A stretch of 64,000 nt of DNA, from assembly GCA_038496445.1 (NCBI GenBank), contig JALMLS010000124.1, forward strand, positions 1 through 64,000. The letters run 5' to 3'. Shown in pieces: positions 12,480 through 25,668 of this stretch. Positions within the stretch are counted from its first letter, which is position 1; every line of letters starts with the position of its first letter. The DNA is from Trichosphaerium sp. ATCC 40318. Its lineage: Eukaryota; Discosea; Flabellinia; Trichosidae. The notes beneath the pieces are model-generated. The model searched no databases. It was given only the letters and a program-made list of their open reading frames with translations, and was not told where the DNA came from. The position numbers and the translations under genes are program-made.

Positions 12480-13290
12480 CTTTAAAGTGTTCACTTTAGA
12501 TCTTAGTTTTTGTGATGGTATTAAAAGCCGGTTGTCTATACGAAAAGGTGTAAAGGGAAGGTTCTATAATTGGTCACATATGAATGTATAGACCTCTTGA
12601 GTGGTAATAACTTTTATTGTCACTGAATACAGCTATAAGCTCTTTTGACACTGTTTTCAGTTTGTTGTTGAGCTATTGTCCGTGTCATTCAAGTTTGCTA
12701 CAGGTTTGGCAGTAGTATCAAAGTGTAAGAGCCTGCAAGAACTAGCAGATCTGTCAGATCTTGTCAGCTTTGCTACAAACAACAACAAATAATTAATTAG
12801 TCTTCCATGCCAAACATTCTAATGTTCATTATCTTCCAAGAGCCGATTAGAAGTAATTAAGACTTTCTTTTGTGCGTTTCCAAAGTAACCAAGAGCTTTG
12901 GAATAATTATATTCGAACTACAGTTGAAACAACAACATTTTATAAAATGACTTGGTAGAATGTCTTCGCTTTTTATTGTACAAGAATGTACATCTTTTTG
13001 TTGTGATTTTCATCGCTTTAATACATGGTGGGTTTTAGGATAGTACTGGACGGACCTTTCTAATAATATTCTGAACACTTGTTGCTTGTTGTATACCTTC
13101 TTCTGTAATTGAGTACAACAACTTATGTTAGTGTATGTACCTATCAACGCCTTAAGATGAGTGATGAAGGATTAAAATCACTTGCTGGTGTTCTTTGGAT
13201 AGATATCAGGGCTACAAAGTCGCTGATAACAGTGTAAAATCACTCGCTGGGAGCTCACATAATAAAAATGATCAATATTGATTGTGTAAG
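12480..13290 (+). pseudogene. Scattered remnants of the same F-box/LRR family
   Basis: Around 12495-12530 a fragment reads like an LRR end (Leu-Asp-Leu-Ser-Phe-Cys-Asp-Gly). At about 13150-13275 the DNA matches the 52081-52200 segment of the intact gene almost base for base over two repeat units ('GATGAAGGATTAAAATCACT' is shared exactly), but with frameshifts and an early stop. The pieces are separated by unrelated sequence, including a copy of a dispersed repeat. No open frame survives. Confidence 0.7.
12645..12790 (+). repeat. Diverged copy of the 'TTCATTCAAG ... GATCTGTCAGATCT' dispersed repeat
   Basis: Contains TGTCATTCAAGTTTG, then about 70 nt later GCAGATCTGTCAGATCTTG. The same order and spacing occur in both arms of the foldback element at 39.45-40.24 kb, so this is a solo arm or remnant. 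It sits amid LRR pseudogene debris. Confidence 0.5.
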
Positions 13291-13485
13291 TAATTCATGT
13301 TTTCATTTTTTTTTACATTAATAGCTTTTTGACAAGTACTTGAACGAAGTTTGTGGTTATGTACAATTTTATGATACATTTCAATAAAACCAATGTTTCC
13401 TTGTTTATACGAGCGAATTCTAGTTTAAAACTCCCACCATTCTAGTAACAAAATAGTCAGAGATAGTGAGGTAAAAACATGTGAT

Positions 13486-16400
13486 TTAAAAAAAATACAA
13501 TCGAAATTGCAAGCTCATTAAAGATGACCTTATAGGTCTTATGTGAGAACACTTACTCTTTTCATACTGTTGTCTTAACTTCTTAGCTACATTAGCAAAG
13601 TCTTCCGCCTGGTGAGCCATCTCAGCAGTCCTGTCTTGTAACTTTTCCAACTAGATAAAAAAACCCCATCAGAAAAAAATTCGAAAAACAAAAAAACCGT
13701 ACAGCTTCACCACGCTCATTGAGCTTCTCTATGTTATCATTCATGAGCTCTTTAGTATCAGATATACCACTTCTAGTTGCTTCCGCTTTTCCTTTTCCTT
13801 TATTGGAACTCCTGTCGGAGCTAGCTTCATTCCCATCTTTACCAAAAAGTTCTTGTCTTTGTTCCTTTTGTGTTGGTTTCTTCGTTTTACCTCTAGAAGA
13901 TAGACTCTCGCTTGATTTTCCCTTTAATAGTTTTCCCGTTCCTCTTGGAGATGTATTTGGGGAACGCGTGCCAGCAACTAAAGTAATTTAATAAAGCTTG
14001 GCCACATACACTTTAAAAGTAATGTTCAGAATAATTTAGTAAATTGGGCTAACTAGTCTCGCTTCCTTGCTCATACAACAAGAATTTGCTTTCAAGGTTG
14101 ATATCAACCTTATTTCAAAGGGGTAACAATACTACAAAATTTCGAAGGAACCCAAGGCGAGAAATTAACTAGTTCTTAGTTTTTACTTGGTTTTTTTGCA
14201 AAGAAAAAAGTGACGTACGAACTGATTTAATATTGTTGATGTGTTTCTGGCTATTTCCTCCAAAAATAGACTTCTTTCTCTTTAAATCTCCGCTGCCTCT
14301 TGGTGAATTATTACTAGGTTTATATACCGATGGTGCAATCAAACTAAAACATACACAAGTTAGACAAAGGAGAAAAAAGTGAGAAAGAAAGAAAAAAATT
14401 AAAGCGTTTGATGTACTTTGATTTGTTTGATTCGAAATTGGCAATACGATATATCTCTCCACTTTCAGACATTAAAAATACGATACCATCAGATGAATGC
14501 ATGTAATGGGTTACTCTTAGGTGTTTCATTAGCGAATGTTGAAAAAAAGTTAAATGAAAAAAAAAAAGACTTCTTATGTCTTACGGTACACGAACACCAA
14601 GTGAATCCAGATCAAGACCAGAAGATAAAGTAACTTCTTCAAGACTCAATAGTTTATGGCAAAACAACTTTCCTTTATCAGAAATCGATAAAACGCAGCA
14701 TTCAACTAATAAAAAAGAGTGTAAATAAATAATAAATAATAAAACACTACAAACTGTTTAATTGCTCGAACATACCTTCTCCTTCACTCATATTAAGATA
14801 CATTACACTATGATAAACCATACAGAACTCAAATGAAACGCTTTTGAAAGAAAAAGAAACATCAGTATAACGCTAATCCAAGACAAACTTCAAAAAAATG
14901 CCAGTAAATAAAATAAGCAATCACTAACCTTGCAATAACACTGAAATCACTCAACCTCAGTAGAGCAATTGTCGACGAACTACCAACACAAACAAACTAT
15001 AGATAAATAGCATTAGTATCATAGTAGAGGAATTAACAACAAAGAAAGTATGATACATACCTGAGACTGATCACAAGTTGTCAAAGTTGGCTTAATATCA
15101 ATAGGTGCTGGAGTCTCAACCTCTTTGCGTGTCTTAGCGCGCTCTCCCTCTTCTTCCTTTGCGTTATCATTATCCTTTGCTTTTTCAGCTACCTTTGATT
15201 CAACTTCCTTCTTCTTTTCATTGGAACTACCTTGCTCCTCTTCTTTTCCTTTTTCTTCTTCCTTCTCCTCCTTCTTTCTTTCAGAACTTTTCTTAACTTC
15301 TTCTGGAGAAGAAGGTGACTTCTTAGCTTCCCCACGAGGCGAACTCTTCTTCTCTTCTCTCCTTGGTGATTTCTTACGTTTCTTCTGCCTAGGTGATGCC
15401 TTATCATCCTTCCAAGGCTTCTTTTTAAGTGATGTAGGCTTTCCACGCTTCTGTAGAATCTCTATTGATAAAATTCCTCCTTGTAGAGTTGAAGGTAGCT
15501 TTTTAGCAGTAGATTTAGATAAATTGACAGCTATGACATCATTGTTTGATATACATGCAAATAACATAACAATAGGCATTCCTATATTCTTGTGAGACGT
15601 AGTTTCTCTATGTGAAAGAGTGCCAGAAGCCTCCTGAGTTTCAGCAACTCGCGCAAAAGAAAGACGCGTGATAGCGCCTTTTGCGAGGCTGTGAGACATC
15701 AACAGTGCGTCCTTGATTGTGGAAGGTTCTGGCTTCATTGTCTTTGATGTATCGAATATCCAGAGCTTTCCATTGGACCCGCCAATAGCAAGTCTAAAGC
15801 AAAACGTCAAAAGGTTTGGAAGAACGGTAAAAAAAAAAAGCTTTCAAAAAAATACCTGGAAAGATCGGACTCGAAGGCTGTCGATGTTATAGATACACCA
15901 AGATTGAAGTGATGAGTGAGCTATAAATATATCAGATATGACATGTGATAAACAGCAAAAAGATTGTTGACTTACTTGAAATCCAGGGAACCATTCGATG
16001 GCTTCATCTTTCTTCTTTTGCTTTTGTTCTACTGGTTTTTTTTCAACAGCTGGAACATTCTCTTTTTTATCCTCAGGTTGAGTTTTTTCTTTATCGCTTG
16101 ATTCTTCCTTTACTTCATCCTTCTTCTTTGAGTTTGTTCTGGTTACTTGTTTGGCTTCTGGCGAAGGTGAAGGTGAAGGGGTTTGATCTTTGTCAACCTC
16201 CTCAGTTTTGTCTTTTGAGGTTGGTGCAGCGTCTTCAGTTTGCTTCTGAGTATCATCTGCTGCTTTATCATCACCTTTCTTCTTTTCATTCGTCGGACTA
16301 GGTGGAGGTGTTGCCTTCTTTTTCTTGGGAACATCAACTGTAAACACCAAAGGCTTTATCTTTCGTTTTAATAGACTTAATAAAAATTAGTATAAGAAAC

Positions 16401-19041
16401 ATTTGGTGTTTCTCTTGAAAGACTAACCTGTATTCATAAAGCATAACATGTCCTTTATCAGTTGATACGATAAGTATTCTTGATTCTGGACAAAAGAAAA
16501 CATCCGTAACAGTGCCTTAACAGAACAAAAATGAGTACGACATCATCCATCAACAAAAAAAAAACAATATTCACATACCAAACGAAGGGTCAACTATTAT
16601 AGAACATAGAAGACACATATAGTTTATAGAAGCATCCCAGCAACAAACTAATCCGTTCTCCTGACTAAACAGAGCATAAGAAACTAAGAGAAAACACAAA
16701 ATAGAAAAGAAAAAATAGCTTACGCTGTCAACATCAACTTCGGTCTCAGACCCTTCACAGTAGCAGGAAACTTTCCTCCTTGTATTGGCCACACGTCCTG
16801 CGAAATAAATTAAGTCTGTAGTTCATTCTAATGGGCATGTTCGTACAGCTGATGACCAGGATATGTTACAAGTTTTCCGAAGATGAACCAACAAAGATTT
16901 GGGACAATCAAAAATTTTTGCTACAGATCTTTAGCTTGAAGGTACTGTTTTGAAGTAAAGTCTAGTGTACGCACCAAATAGCACTTTACTCAAGTGTAAA
17001 AGGAAAGAAGGCGGTGTAGATATCTCAGAGAACCTAGTAATATTTAAAAAATGATCTGGTTGGATTTTGTTAGCAACAAAAAACTTACTTGTGGTCGTGT
17101 TTCTCAGCCACGTGGGAGTTTACATGAAGTGCACCATCGTTTGTGATACTAATAAGTGTACTAGGATCAGCTAAAAAAACATTATTGTATTAGTTGTTGT
17201 GTAGGTAGTAAGTAATACAACTCACATTGAGACTGTGGTTTGGCATAAGCTGGTAGCAAATCAACAACACTAAAAAGCGTTCAGTGTATCATCTTTGACA
17301 TAATACCCAAATAGCTAATTCAACGTACACTTTACTAGGATCACCAAGTTGAAGAGCTGTAGTACTATGTAAAAAAGATATGTTAGATCAAGAGGACAAA
17401 GCAGAAATAAAATTACAAACATACCTGAAAGCATTGTCTTTTTCAATGCAGACGAAAATTCTTGAAGGCTCGTCTACTGGTTGACCACCAAGAACTATAA
17501 AACATTTTGCACGACGAGCGCGTGGTGTACTAACTGTAGTCCAAAAAATTTTCTTAACAGGAGAACGAGGTACAGCCTTATCAGTGACTGTTTGAAAAAA
17601 AAATTAGAGTAATTACTAGTAATTACTAACTACGCGTAAAGAAAGCGCGTAGACAGATAGAACGGTTTTGGAAGAAGTTGAACAAAACTTGCCTTTAAAT
17701 TGACCTATTGGTTTGTTCCCTTTTGATTTCCAAATGATGATATCGCCATTTTGATGACAAGTAGCAAACTTACTACCAGAAGGACTGAAGGGGAAAAATA
17801 AAATAAGAATAATTTTCTAATCATCACGTGATTATCACGTGCCTGTATGTTGCTGTGCAAATAGGCTAAAAAAGAGTTAAAATAAGAAGGGCTTGTCTAA
17901 AGCGTACTGAAGGTAAGTTGTGGGCTTTTAAGACTTTTCTAAGCCTGACATCCCACTCAACGGCATACTTGTTTTCGTACATGATCATCAGTATAGCTTC
18001 ATTGTCTGGACGGACTGCAAAGCCAATAAGGCTTGCAGCAACTGGAACAACGTCACCTTCAAGTCTAAGAGAGAAAAGTTAATGTACAGTCGAGCTTCTT
18101 TTAAGATCATACTTTGTGACGTTTCCGACGTCATGAGGAGAAATCTCATAAGTGGATACCTACGATAGCCTGTTACACAAAACTTTGTTAAAAGATTCGT
18201 GCTTACGTATAACTCTTCAGTACTTATAATTTGAGCGCATCCAGACATAAGACCAACGAATAGATAACCAGCAAGTGGGTAGTACAAAGAAGCTGTAATC
18301 CTAGAAAAAACAGTTATTACTCGCTGTCAAAAGAATCGCAGGTTACTGTATACAGATGAACTTAACATCTGAATACTTGATAGATGTATGAAAATATTTA
18401 TAGCGTCTACCTCAATGAAAGTAGCAGGAAATGATGACCTCTTTTAAAAAAAATTTGAAATAGAAAAAAAACGTGCCTATCAAAGAACTGTTGATGAAAT
18501 ACAACCTTAACTTGTTCGTAATCCCAAATAACAATATCATGGGAATATGCAACACATAAAATATTATTCTATAACATAAAACTGAGATCATAATTCTCGA
18601 AATTTAAAAAAAAAGTACTTGAGCAAAGTGAAGGCCGACTGTTGGTCCTTGAAGCGACACTGGTGGTATTAATAACCTCTCCACTGATGGCTGCCCGTAT
18701 CTATTAGAGTTATTAGCATACTACTAGAGTATTGTATGTTGAGATAGGCATGTTTCAAGCGCGTAAAAAAATATTTAAAATTGAATTCGAAATAAAACCC
18801 GTACAGCTTTACCAAACCAGATGCTTTACTTCCCACAGCTAGTATTTGTTGGTTTGGTTCAAACGCCATACAAGATGGGCTTGACAGTATGCCGTGATGT
18901 CCACCCTTTCACAAACATTAAAATAATGCTTCTACAAGCGTAGTTACGTACTAATCGCACATTCAGATGATCGTTGGTTAACGATCCAGCGTAAATCTCT
19001 TCTTGCTTAATGCCAACAAATTTCTTGAACGCCTCTAGCAT
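13486..19041 (-). CDS. Tomosyn / lethal-giant-larvae family protein with a C-terminal R-SNARE motif
   Basis: A large gene of about twenty exons. It starts at 19041 with 'MLEAFKKFVGIKQEEIYAGS', and soon gives 'SSPSCMAFEPNQQILAVGSK', the signature opening of tomosyn/Sro7/Lgl beta-propellers ('...P..LA.DP...LLAIGT..G...'). WD-like blades follow: 'VAYSHDIVIWDYEQVKVV', 'GFAVRPDNEAILMIMYENKY', 'ITATYSPSGSKFATCHQNGD' and 'LAIGGSNGKLWIFDTSK'. Highly charged Lys/Glu/Ser/Pro-rich insertions lie at about 16030-16330 and 15080-15430. Near the end, 'ELMNDNIEKLNERGEALEKL' continues into 'QDRTAEMAHQAEDFANVAKK', an R-SNARE helix with the zero-layer Arg in Asn-Glu-Arg-Gly. Such proteins bind Q-SNAREs and regulate exocytosis. 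The exact stop (about 13486) depends on whether the last GTAAGT is used. Confidence 0.85.
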
Positions 19042-19433
19042 GACACTTTGTAGAGGTAATGTAAGTGACAAGTAAGAGTAAGATAAAACAAATCAATGAC
19101 GCTACAAAGTGTCACAAGACGCTTTGATAAACGCCAGGACTATAAAAACTGCCAATTTACTGTATCTTACCTCCTTTCAGCGTTTGGCAAGAATTCCGCG
19201 TCTAAATCTTTTGAAGTTGCTCTTCGTTAACTCTCTTTACGCTCAGTGGTTCGTGTCTAGCGTGTTTAAACGAAAAGGGTGCCTTAACGAATAAAATTGT
19301 TAATTTGTTGGAGTTACAGATTTATCGAACGACACCTGCTCGCCGTTTCTGGCTCGATTTGAATGCAACAACTGCGTTTATAAGCTTAAAAACGAAAAAA
19401 AAGCGCACAATCCAGTTTAATTAATTTGGCACG

Positions 19434-22205
19434 ATGAGCAAGCCGAACAAACTCGCTCGCATGATGGCGCGCTCAAGGCCCGGTAGACCGAAGAAAAAGA
19501 AAAAGGCACCTAATTCGACGTACACAGTCGACGATTTAGGCCCTCCAGAGGAGCTTGTAGATGAGGTCAAAGCAATATGGTCTAAGGATATCAGCAATTT
19601 GCCAGTTTATAAAGATCTACCCCGATTGGCCCGTAGAATAGCCGTTCTAGGGTCCCTGGAACCGCGTACGTAAAATGTTTTCACTAATTGGAGTAAACCG
19701 GACTGGTGTGAATGAAACATGTCTATATCGCTACCAATTTATAACAGCGACCTATCTAAATTTCGCTTTAAACGAAGGCCGTTGTCAACTTTATAATTTA
19801 CAACACATAACCCGAGACCGTTCTAACGCCGTTAGTAACACCACAACAGAAGTTGGCTGGCTCCCCTCGCACAGGAACATCGCTTTCTCCAAAAACAAAA
19901 CCACCACCACTACCACCAATACAAAACAGAACAGCAATACCCAAGGATGGTCAAGATAAGATATCGGCTCCTTTTGAGATTTACTTAAATACCGACACAA
20001 TAGAGAGCTATCGGTACACTTTTTTATTACTGCACACGTTACACGCGCATATTAACTCGTTTGGGCCTATTTAGAGCATCACAATGGTCTAAAAACTATG
20101 TCATTTGCAATTTGGTTCTTTTCAAGATAAAAAAGACGTCAACTGTAGCAGTGAGAATATACAGGTCTAAAGAAGATAGTACAGATAAGACATATTGTCA
20201 AGCGAATGTGAACAGATTAGTAGCTGTACAAGATAGTACACGTTACTTTATAATTGAGAGCGTTTACGCTCATAAGCATGAAGGTATACGATTAGTTTTG
20301 CTTTTTGTTTGAAGTTTTTGTAGATCGCTACTTGTACGCGTAAACATTATGTACTACTTGTGTATATCATGATGTGACTGTCTACGCGAATTTTTTTTGA
20401 TTTCTTTCAGAAGCTTAAAAGCATTGAGAGCTCTCTAATAATATTGTTATAGCATTGACGAATGTTGGTTTTGCTTTCTGTACAAGAGAAGAAGCAGTTA
20501 ACTTCAAACAACTTCTGAGCGAGTACACTGAGTCTCAGCAAGGTAATTACACAACCTGGATCAAAACACCACCCATTAACACCTTTATACAGTAATAAGA
20601 GCACCAAAGAACGCTAGGGAAGGTTCAAAACTTGAAGTTAAGGATATAGAAAGCGAAGAGGATGTTGATCCTGGTATTGAGACACTTGTACGTCTAGAGG
20701 AAACACAGCGATAGCTACAAACTATTTTGTAGAGTAGCGATTTGGACCAACTTTTTATTTTCTGACAAAATGTGTCATTGAGCACTAGTTGGCCCAAATA
20801 GCCTTTTTTTTTTTGTAGTATTTTGTAGATTAGTATAATTGACGGTTTTTCTTGCTAGGAATCATTTACAAAGGATGTATTGAAAGAATTGGGACCTTCT
20901 ATGACTAAATCAACACTTAACCAACTCCGAGACTCTGTTGCTAATAGATTGAGGTAATACAATCGTTAATACCTTAAAACAATGCTTATATACCCTTTTA
21001 GTATCATTGGAAGATCAGCGAAGACGACTAAACCGGACGAAGCTTGTACGCCATCTTTTATTTTTCTTTTTTTTGTTTCATTGAATCTTGCGGCTTCTGT
21101 GCCGTTTGTCTATTGTTTCTTTACTGATTATTATTATTAGCTGATTCTCCTGATATGCGTGCAGTAAAGAGAGCTGTTCTAGCAGTAGCTAAGGAGCTTG
21201 AAACTCAAGAAAGATATAATAAAATAAGAGATGAATTTGATCGTGTTATTTCAGAAGGTTATGATGGAGATCTACAGCTGATTGTAGAGCAATTATTCAA
21301 GAACGTGCGTCCACCTAGTTATAACCCTTTTTTTTGTTTCTTCTTCCCCTTTGTTTCGATTCGATTGTACTTAAGGCATTTTTGTTTAGGCTATTGGTAC
21401 AGATAGTAAGACTGCTCGTGTGTTCAAGTCTATCCATCAAAATATCATTTTCGCTTGTGCTTATCAAATAAAGTCTACTGTTACTACTGGGTTTATGACA
21501 GGTGATGTTCGTGGACCTGAAGGATGGTACGTGATTAGTAAATAATATTTTTTGAAAAGACAAGCAGCAAATGGATTTAATTTTCACTTTTTTTCTTTTT
21601 TGCTTTTGTGAGCACTTTTTACAATGACTAAGTGAAAAAACCAATCTGATTTATGGTACTTTAATATGTCGGTAATCAATGAAGTATAAATGAAATTATA
21701 TTTGAAGTGCTGTTTGGTGTGACATTGTCAAAACTTTTTTTTTTTTGATAATTTTTCCTTGACGGATGTTAATTTATTTTTGTAGGCAAATCGCTGTACT
21801 ATTTGCAAGTGATGTTATTTCAATATCCCACAGACGTAGAGAAAAATCTTTAGGAACAAAAGACTCTGATTCCTTCTGGTTTGAATGGGTATGAGACGAA
21901 CCACAACAACAAAATTTTCCTTTGTTTCATTGAAGCGTAAAACAAAACTTTGATTTATTTTTGCGTTTTTGTTGTTTGTTTTGGCCATAATACTACTGTT
22001 GGTGGTGTTATATTATTTGAGGAAATGTACTTTGTTTGTATTAATGTTGTTTTAGGTTCTACACATGACGTTTGATTGTGAAATGAAAGATCTTCAAGGA
22101 ACAGCATTGAAGATTATAGATTTACAGTTTGATGGTAACCCAGATGTTCGTTTTAAAGAGAAGATTACAAATGCTTTTTGTGGTGGTGATTTACTCATTT
22201 CTTGA
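19434..22205 (+). CDS. NECAP-like PHear-domain protein with basic N-terminus and unknown C-terminal domain
   Basis: Eleven exons close in phase: 19434-19665, 19836-20013, 20075-20283, 20453-20542, 20593-20687, 20859-20953, 21002-21045, 21141-21304, 21390-21526, 21786-21888 and 22056-22205 (498 residues). The N-terminus carries 'RPGRPKKKKK', an NLS or AT-hook-like stretch, then a Pro-rich linker. Residues about 122-236 read 'SYRASQW', 'TYCQANV', 'VAVQDSTRYFIIES' and 'NVGFAFCTREEAVNFKQLL'. The same motifs in the same order (YRA.W, F.QA.V, V.DS.RYF.I, G..F..R.EA..F) define the PHear domain of NECAP clathrin-adaptor accessory proteins. Beyond about 260 lies a helical then beta-rich region ('TARVFKSIHQNIIFACAYQI' ... 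'FWFEWVLHMTFDCEMKDL') that I do not recognise. NECAPs are about 260 residues, so this is an enlarged or fused form, probably acting in membrane traffic. It is divergent from tomosyn, with a shared 390-bp promoter. Confidence 0.65.
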
Positions 22206-22491
22206 ATGTCTAATAAGAAGAACAAGACAAAGACAAGACAAGGAAAGAAGAAAAAAAGAAAGAAAGAAAAAAAAAACCCAACAAAACAAAAAAAAAAATA
22301 TGGAAAGAGTTGGGTTTTTTTTACAACGTTACACTACTGTAAATATAAAACAAACCTTTTTAGACTTTGTCTCTATATATACTTATATACTTAAAGCCAA
22401 GAATCCAATGAACAACTTGTTATTTTATTGAGAAGACAAGTAGCAGAGGAAAAAGTTTTTTGAAATTAATACTTTTTTTTGGTTTGGAAGT

Positions 22492-24992
22492 CTAATCTTT
22501 TGGTGCCTTGAGACCGTTCTTCTCTGGTTTTAAGAACTCAGATATAATGTTTTCTAGTAAGTCATCAACATCTTTCTTCACTTGAGCGGCATCAGATCCA
22601 CCAAGCTCAACATAGTACTTCAATTTTGGCTCAGTACCACTTCCTGTTTAATTGAATTAGAAAACAGATATTTTGGGTTTTTTTGTTCAATTACCTCTCA
22701 ATGTCACCACAGCACCGTTTTCAAAATAGTATGTAATCATTTGACTACTCTTAGAAACAGGAAGAATAGCTTTATTATCTGGCTGCATAGAATCATAACC
22801 AGTTGTGAGATCTAACAGAAAAAAATGAGAAAAAAAAATCAAGCTATAATGGACACGTACCTCTTATTCCTTTGATTTTGTACTTGCCACAAGATGGATA
22901 ATATTTTCCGTCATTTCTCATATCATTAAATACCTTGGCCATAGTCTCAGATTCGTAACAGAAGAAATAGCGGTTATTCGTTACAAAGTAGCCATAACTA
23001 AACTAACAAGTTAGCAAAATAAATGTTTGAATTAGTTTCTTCAATTTACCGTTGACGAAGTGATTCTAGGTGTCCTTCACATGTTTTGCCAACACGATAT
23101 AACTCATTAGCCATTTCAGTAAATACACAAGCAGCTAGCACACCATCTTTATCGATAACGACATTACCAACCATATAGCCTGTTTGCAAAACAATCAGAA
23201 AAAAACTTATCTAAAAAGTACTAACGCACCAATGGCTTCTTCATAAGCAAGAATGTTTGTGTATCCTTTCTTTTCAAGATCAATAACCTTATTACCAAGC
23301 CATTTAAATCCAGTTAAAGTATCTTGGTAGAATAAGCCCTAAAGAAAGTCGTCAACAGAGGTAACAAAGAAAACTAATTGAAAAAAAAAAAAGCCAAAGT
23401 AGTACCTCTTTTTCAGCCATGGCACCAAGCATCTTTGACGATACTGTCGTATTTAGGATACATAGCTTGTTATTTGGGACATCTGGGTTAGCTTCCTTAT
23501 ATTTTGTAAAAGCCCAGTGAGCCATGAGTATGCCAATTTCATTGCCATGGAAAACCTTCCATTTTCCACTGTTGTAAAAAAACACATTAATACAAGGTTC
23601 GAATTGACATTTTCTGAGTCTTACTCTGGTTGTTTCTCAGCAGCTGCAAGTCTATCTGCGTCAGGATCATTGGCAATGATAACTGTAGATCCATTACTAT
23701 CAGCAGTCTTTATAGCATAGTCCTAACAGGGTATAAGACTCTGAGAAGAAGAAAAAAGAACAAAAAATCAAGAGAAATTACTCACTAAAGCGCCATGTTC
23801 TTCGGGGTTTGGAAAAGCAGCAGTAGGAAACTCAGGGTCTGGACTGATTTGTTCTTTTGTAGGGATGTATGGTTTTAACCCAAATGCATCAAAAGCAGAA
23901 GTTACAAACGGAGCACCAACACCATGCATTGCGGTATATGTCACATTTAATGCAGCTTTACCATTTGCCTCCCTATAATGATATGATCAGTAAAGGACCG
24001 GTAAAAACAACGACAAACATAAAGGTAACGAAGAAAATACAGAAAAGTTCTAATCACGTGATTCACAAGGTGGGCAGGAACTAGTTCTTTTTTTCTGTTT
24101 TTTTTTTTCTAAATCACGTACTTGCAAAAGTTCCAGGAGACAATGTCCTTAAGGTATGATTCAAACACGCTATCCAACTCATCACTGAGGTTACCACTTT
24201 TTAGTAGTGCATCAACATTGATATCCCACGGTTCAAGATTTTTTTCAATGGACGCTGCAATGCCCTTATCATGAGGTGGAATGATTTGACAACCATTTCC
24301 CCAATAGACTTTGTATCCGTTGTCATCTTTAGGATTATGGCTCGCTGTTACGACAATACCAGCAGCACAACCTTTGTGCTTTACACCATAGGCCTTAGTA
24401 CAGTAAGTAACCACAACAAATAGGAAGCAGAAGTTATATGATTTTACGTCATCGAAAAGTGTATGCTACGTACCACTATTGGTGTAGCTGCCAAACGAGA
24501 GAATAGGTAGACTTTGAAATCCCGATGTAAGAAAGTTGCTGCGGCAAGCTCGGCAAAGCGTTTAGAGTTGTAACGACCATCATAGCCGATACAAATACCC
24601 ATTTTACGAGCATTTGGCACTTCTGTCTCTAAATATTTACACAAACCCTTTCAATATCATTAAATTACGCGCAAAGGATGATAAAACGCACTTGAGTTGC
24701 CTGAGTTACAGTAAGTTCGTTCATGTACGCGAAACCAGCTTGCATACGCTGTCTGAGGCCTTAACACGTTAACATGGCTGTCATTGAGTAATTTTTGTGG
24801 TACCAGCGGTACCAAACGCTATTCTTTTAGACAGACGCTTGGATAACTCAGCATAGTTCTTTTGTTCGTTCAACTGCTCAATTTCTAAACGAGTTTTTTC
24901 ATTTTTGTCCCATTTGAGCCAATTGTCATACTGTTCCTTTAGTTTAGCTAAATATATGAGTATTAACACATATAGGTGCTCGAACCTTCCAT
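22492..24992 (-). CDS. Phosphoglucomutase / phosphopentomutase (PGM2-type alpha-D-phosphohexomutase)
   Basis: The start is at 24992, where a 7-nt first exon (ATGGAAG) splices into '[14 protein letters not shown]'. Family landmarks appear in order: 'RIAFGTAG' joined across an intron to '[14 protein letters not shown]'; 'IGYDGRYNS'; the phosphoserine loop '[17 protein letters not shown]' (24290-24360); the metal site '[16 protein letters not shown]' (23640-23690); '[12 protein letters not shown]'; and the sugar-specificity loop 'AYEEAIGYMVGN' (23170-23270). It interconverts 1- and 6-phosphates of glucose or 1- and 5-phosphates of ribose/deoxyribose in the cytosol. The N-terminal extension and the GTAG-LR junction fit the PGM2/PGM2L1 branch. 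It ends 'GLKAPKD' at a TAG. About ten introns, 50-110 nt. Nothing suggests inactivation. Confidence 0.93.
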
Positions 24993-25134
24993 AAGATGTA
25001 TTCTTAGCCTAAACAAGCAAGAAACGTTGGTCCACAAAAGTCTAAGCCGAACGAAAAAACTAATGCACACAAGTTTTGCTATTCTACAAACTACGTTTAT
25101 TTACATCTTATTTACAATCTTCCTTTTTGCGTGT

Positions 25135-25668
25135 TTAACACGTGCGTGAAGTGAGTTTTGGTAGCACTGGTTTCAAACGAAAAGAGGCTGAGTCTAAGTA
25201 CTTTTGGTATTTTGTTTTTGATCTTTGTGGGAAGTTTTCAACTGGAGGGAACGGCCCATTGGCCAAAATCATGTTGTGCGCTTCACGTAAAACATTTTCA
25301 GTCATGTTATCGAAAATTAGGTCTCCGTTCTCGTCTGGTTCCTCTGATACTATGTAATCAGATAGTGCGAAGCTGAGGAGGGTAATTATGTGCTCTTCTG
25401 GGTCACTTATGCAGTTCCACTTTTCTGATTGAGAAGAAGCTACTACGCGAACAACAACCTCTGGTAATGGTGATGGTGGCGTGGAAGGTCTTCTTTGGCG
25501 CTCTTCTGGCTCAGTTCCTTTTATTCTTTCCGTTGCAATTGTGTACTCTTCCTCTGTATTACCGTCTAGTGCTAGTACATTCCCTGCGAATTGCACAGAG
25601 CGCCTTTTTCGTCTTGTAACGCGTTTTGGTTTCGGTTTAAATACTGTTTGTACGATAGTAGTGAGCAT
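25135..25668 (-). CDS. Small basic/acidic protein with an RVxF-type PP1-docking motif
   Basis: A single uninterrupted exon of 177 residues starts 140 bp upstream of phosphoglucomutase on the same strand. The N-terminus is basic ('KPKPKRVTRRKRRSVQFAGN'). Within it Arg-Ser-Val-Gln-Phe fits the RVxF protein phosphatase 1 docking consensus next to a basic patch. A 'RRPSTPPSPLP' segment and an acidic helical region ('SDPEEHIITLLSFALSDYIV') follow. No catalytic domain is seen. Coding status is inferred from length and composition. A PP1 regulator or inhibitor is a guess from the motif; chance RVxF matches are common. Confidence 0.5.
   Translation of the reverse strand: MLTTIVQTVFKPKPKRVTRRKRRSVQFAGNVLALDGNTEEEYTIATERIKGTEPEERQRRPSTPPSPLPEVVVRVVASSQSEKWNCISDPEEHIITLLSFALSDYIVSEEPDENGDLIFDNMTENVLREAHNMILANGPFPPVENFPQRSKTKYQKYLDSASFRLKPVLPKLTSRTC

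Noticed and set aside
15125-15595. 156-codon plus-strand Ser/Phe-rich frame
   Set aside because: Antisense of the Lys/Glu-rich insertion in tomosyn.
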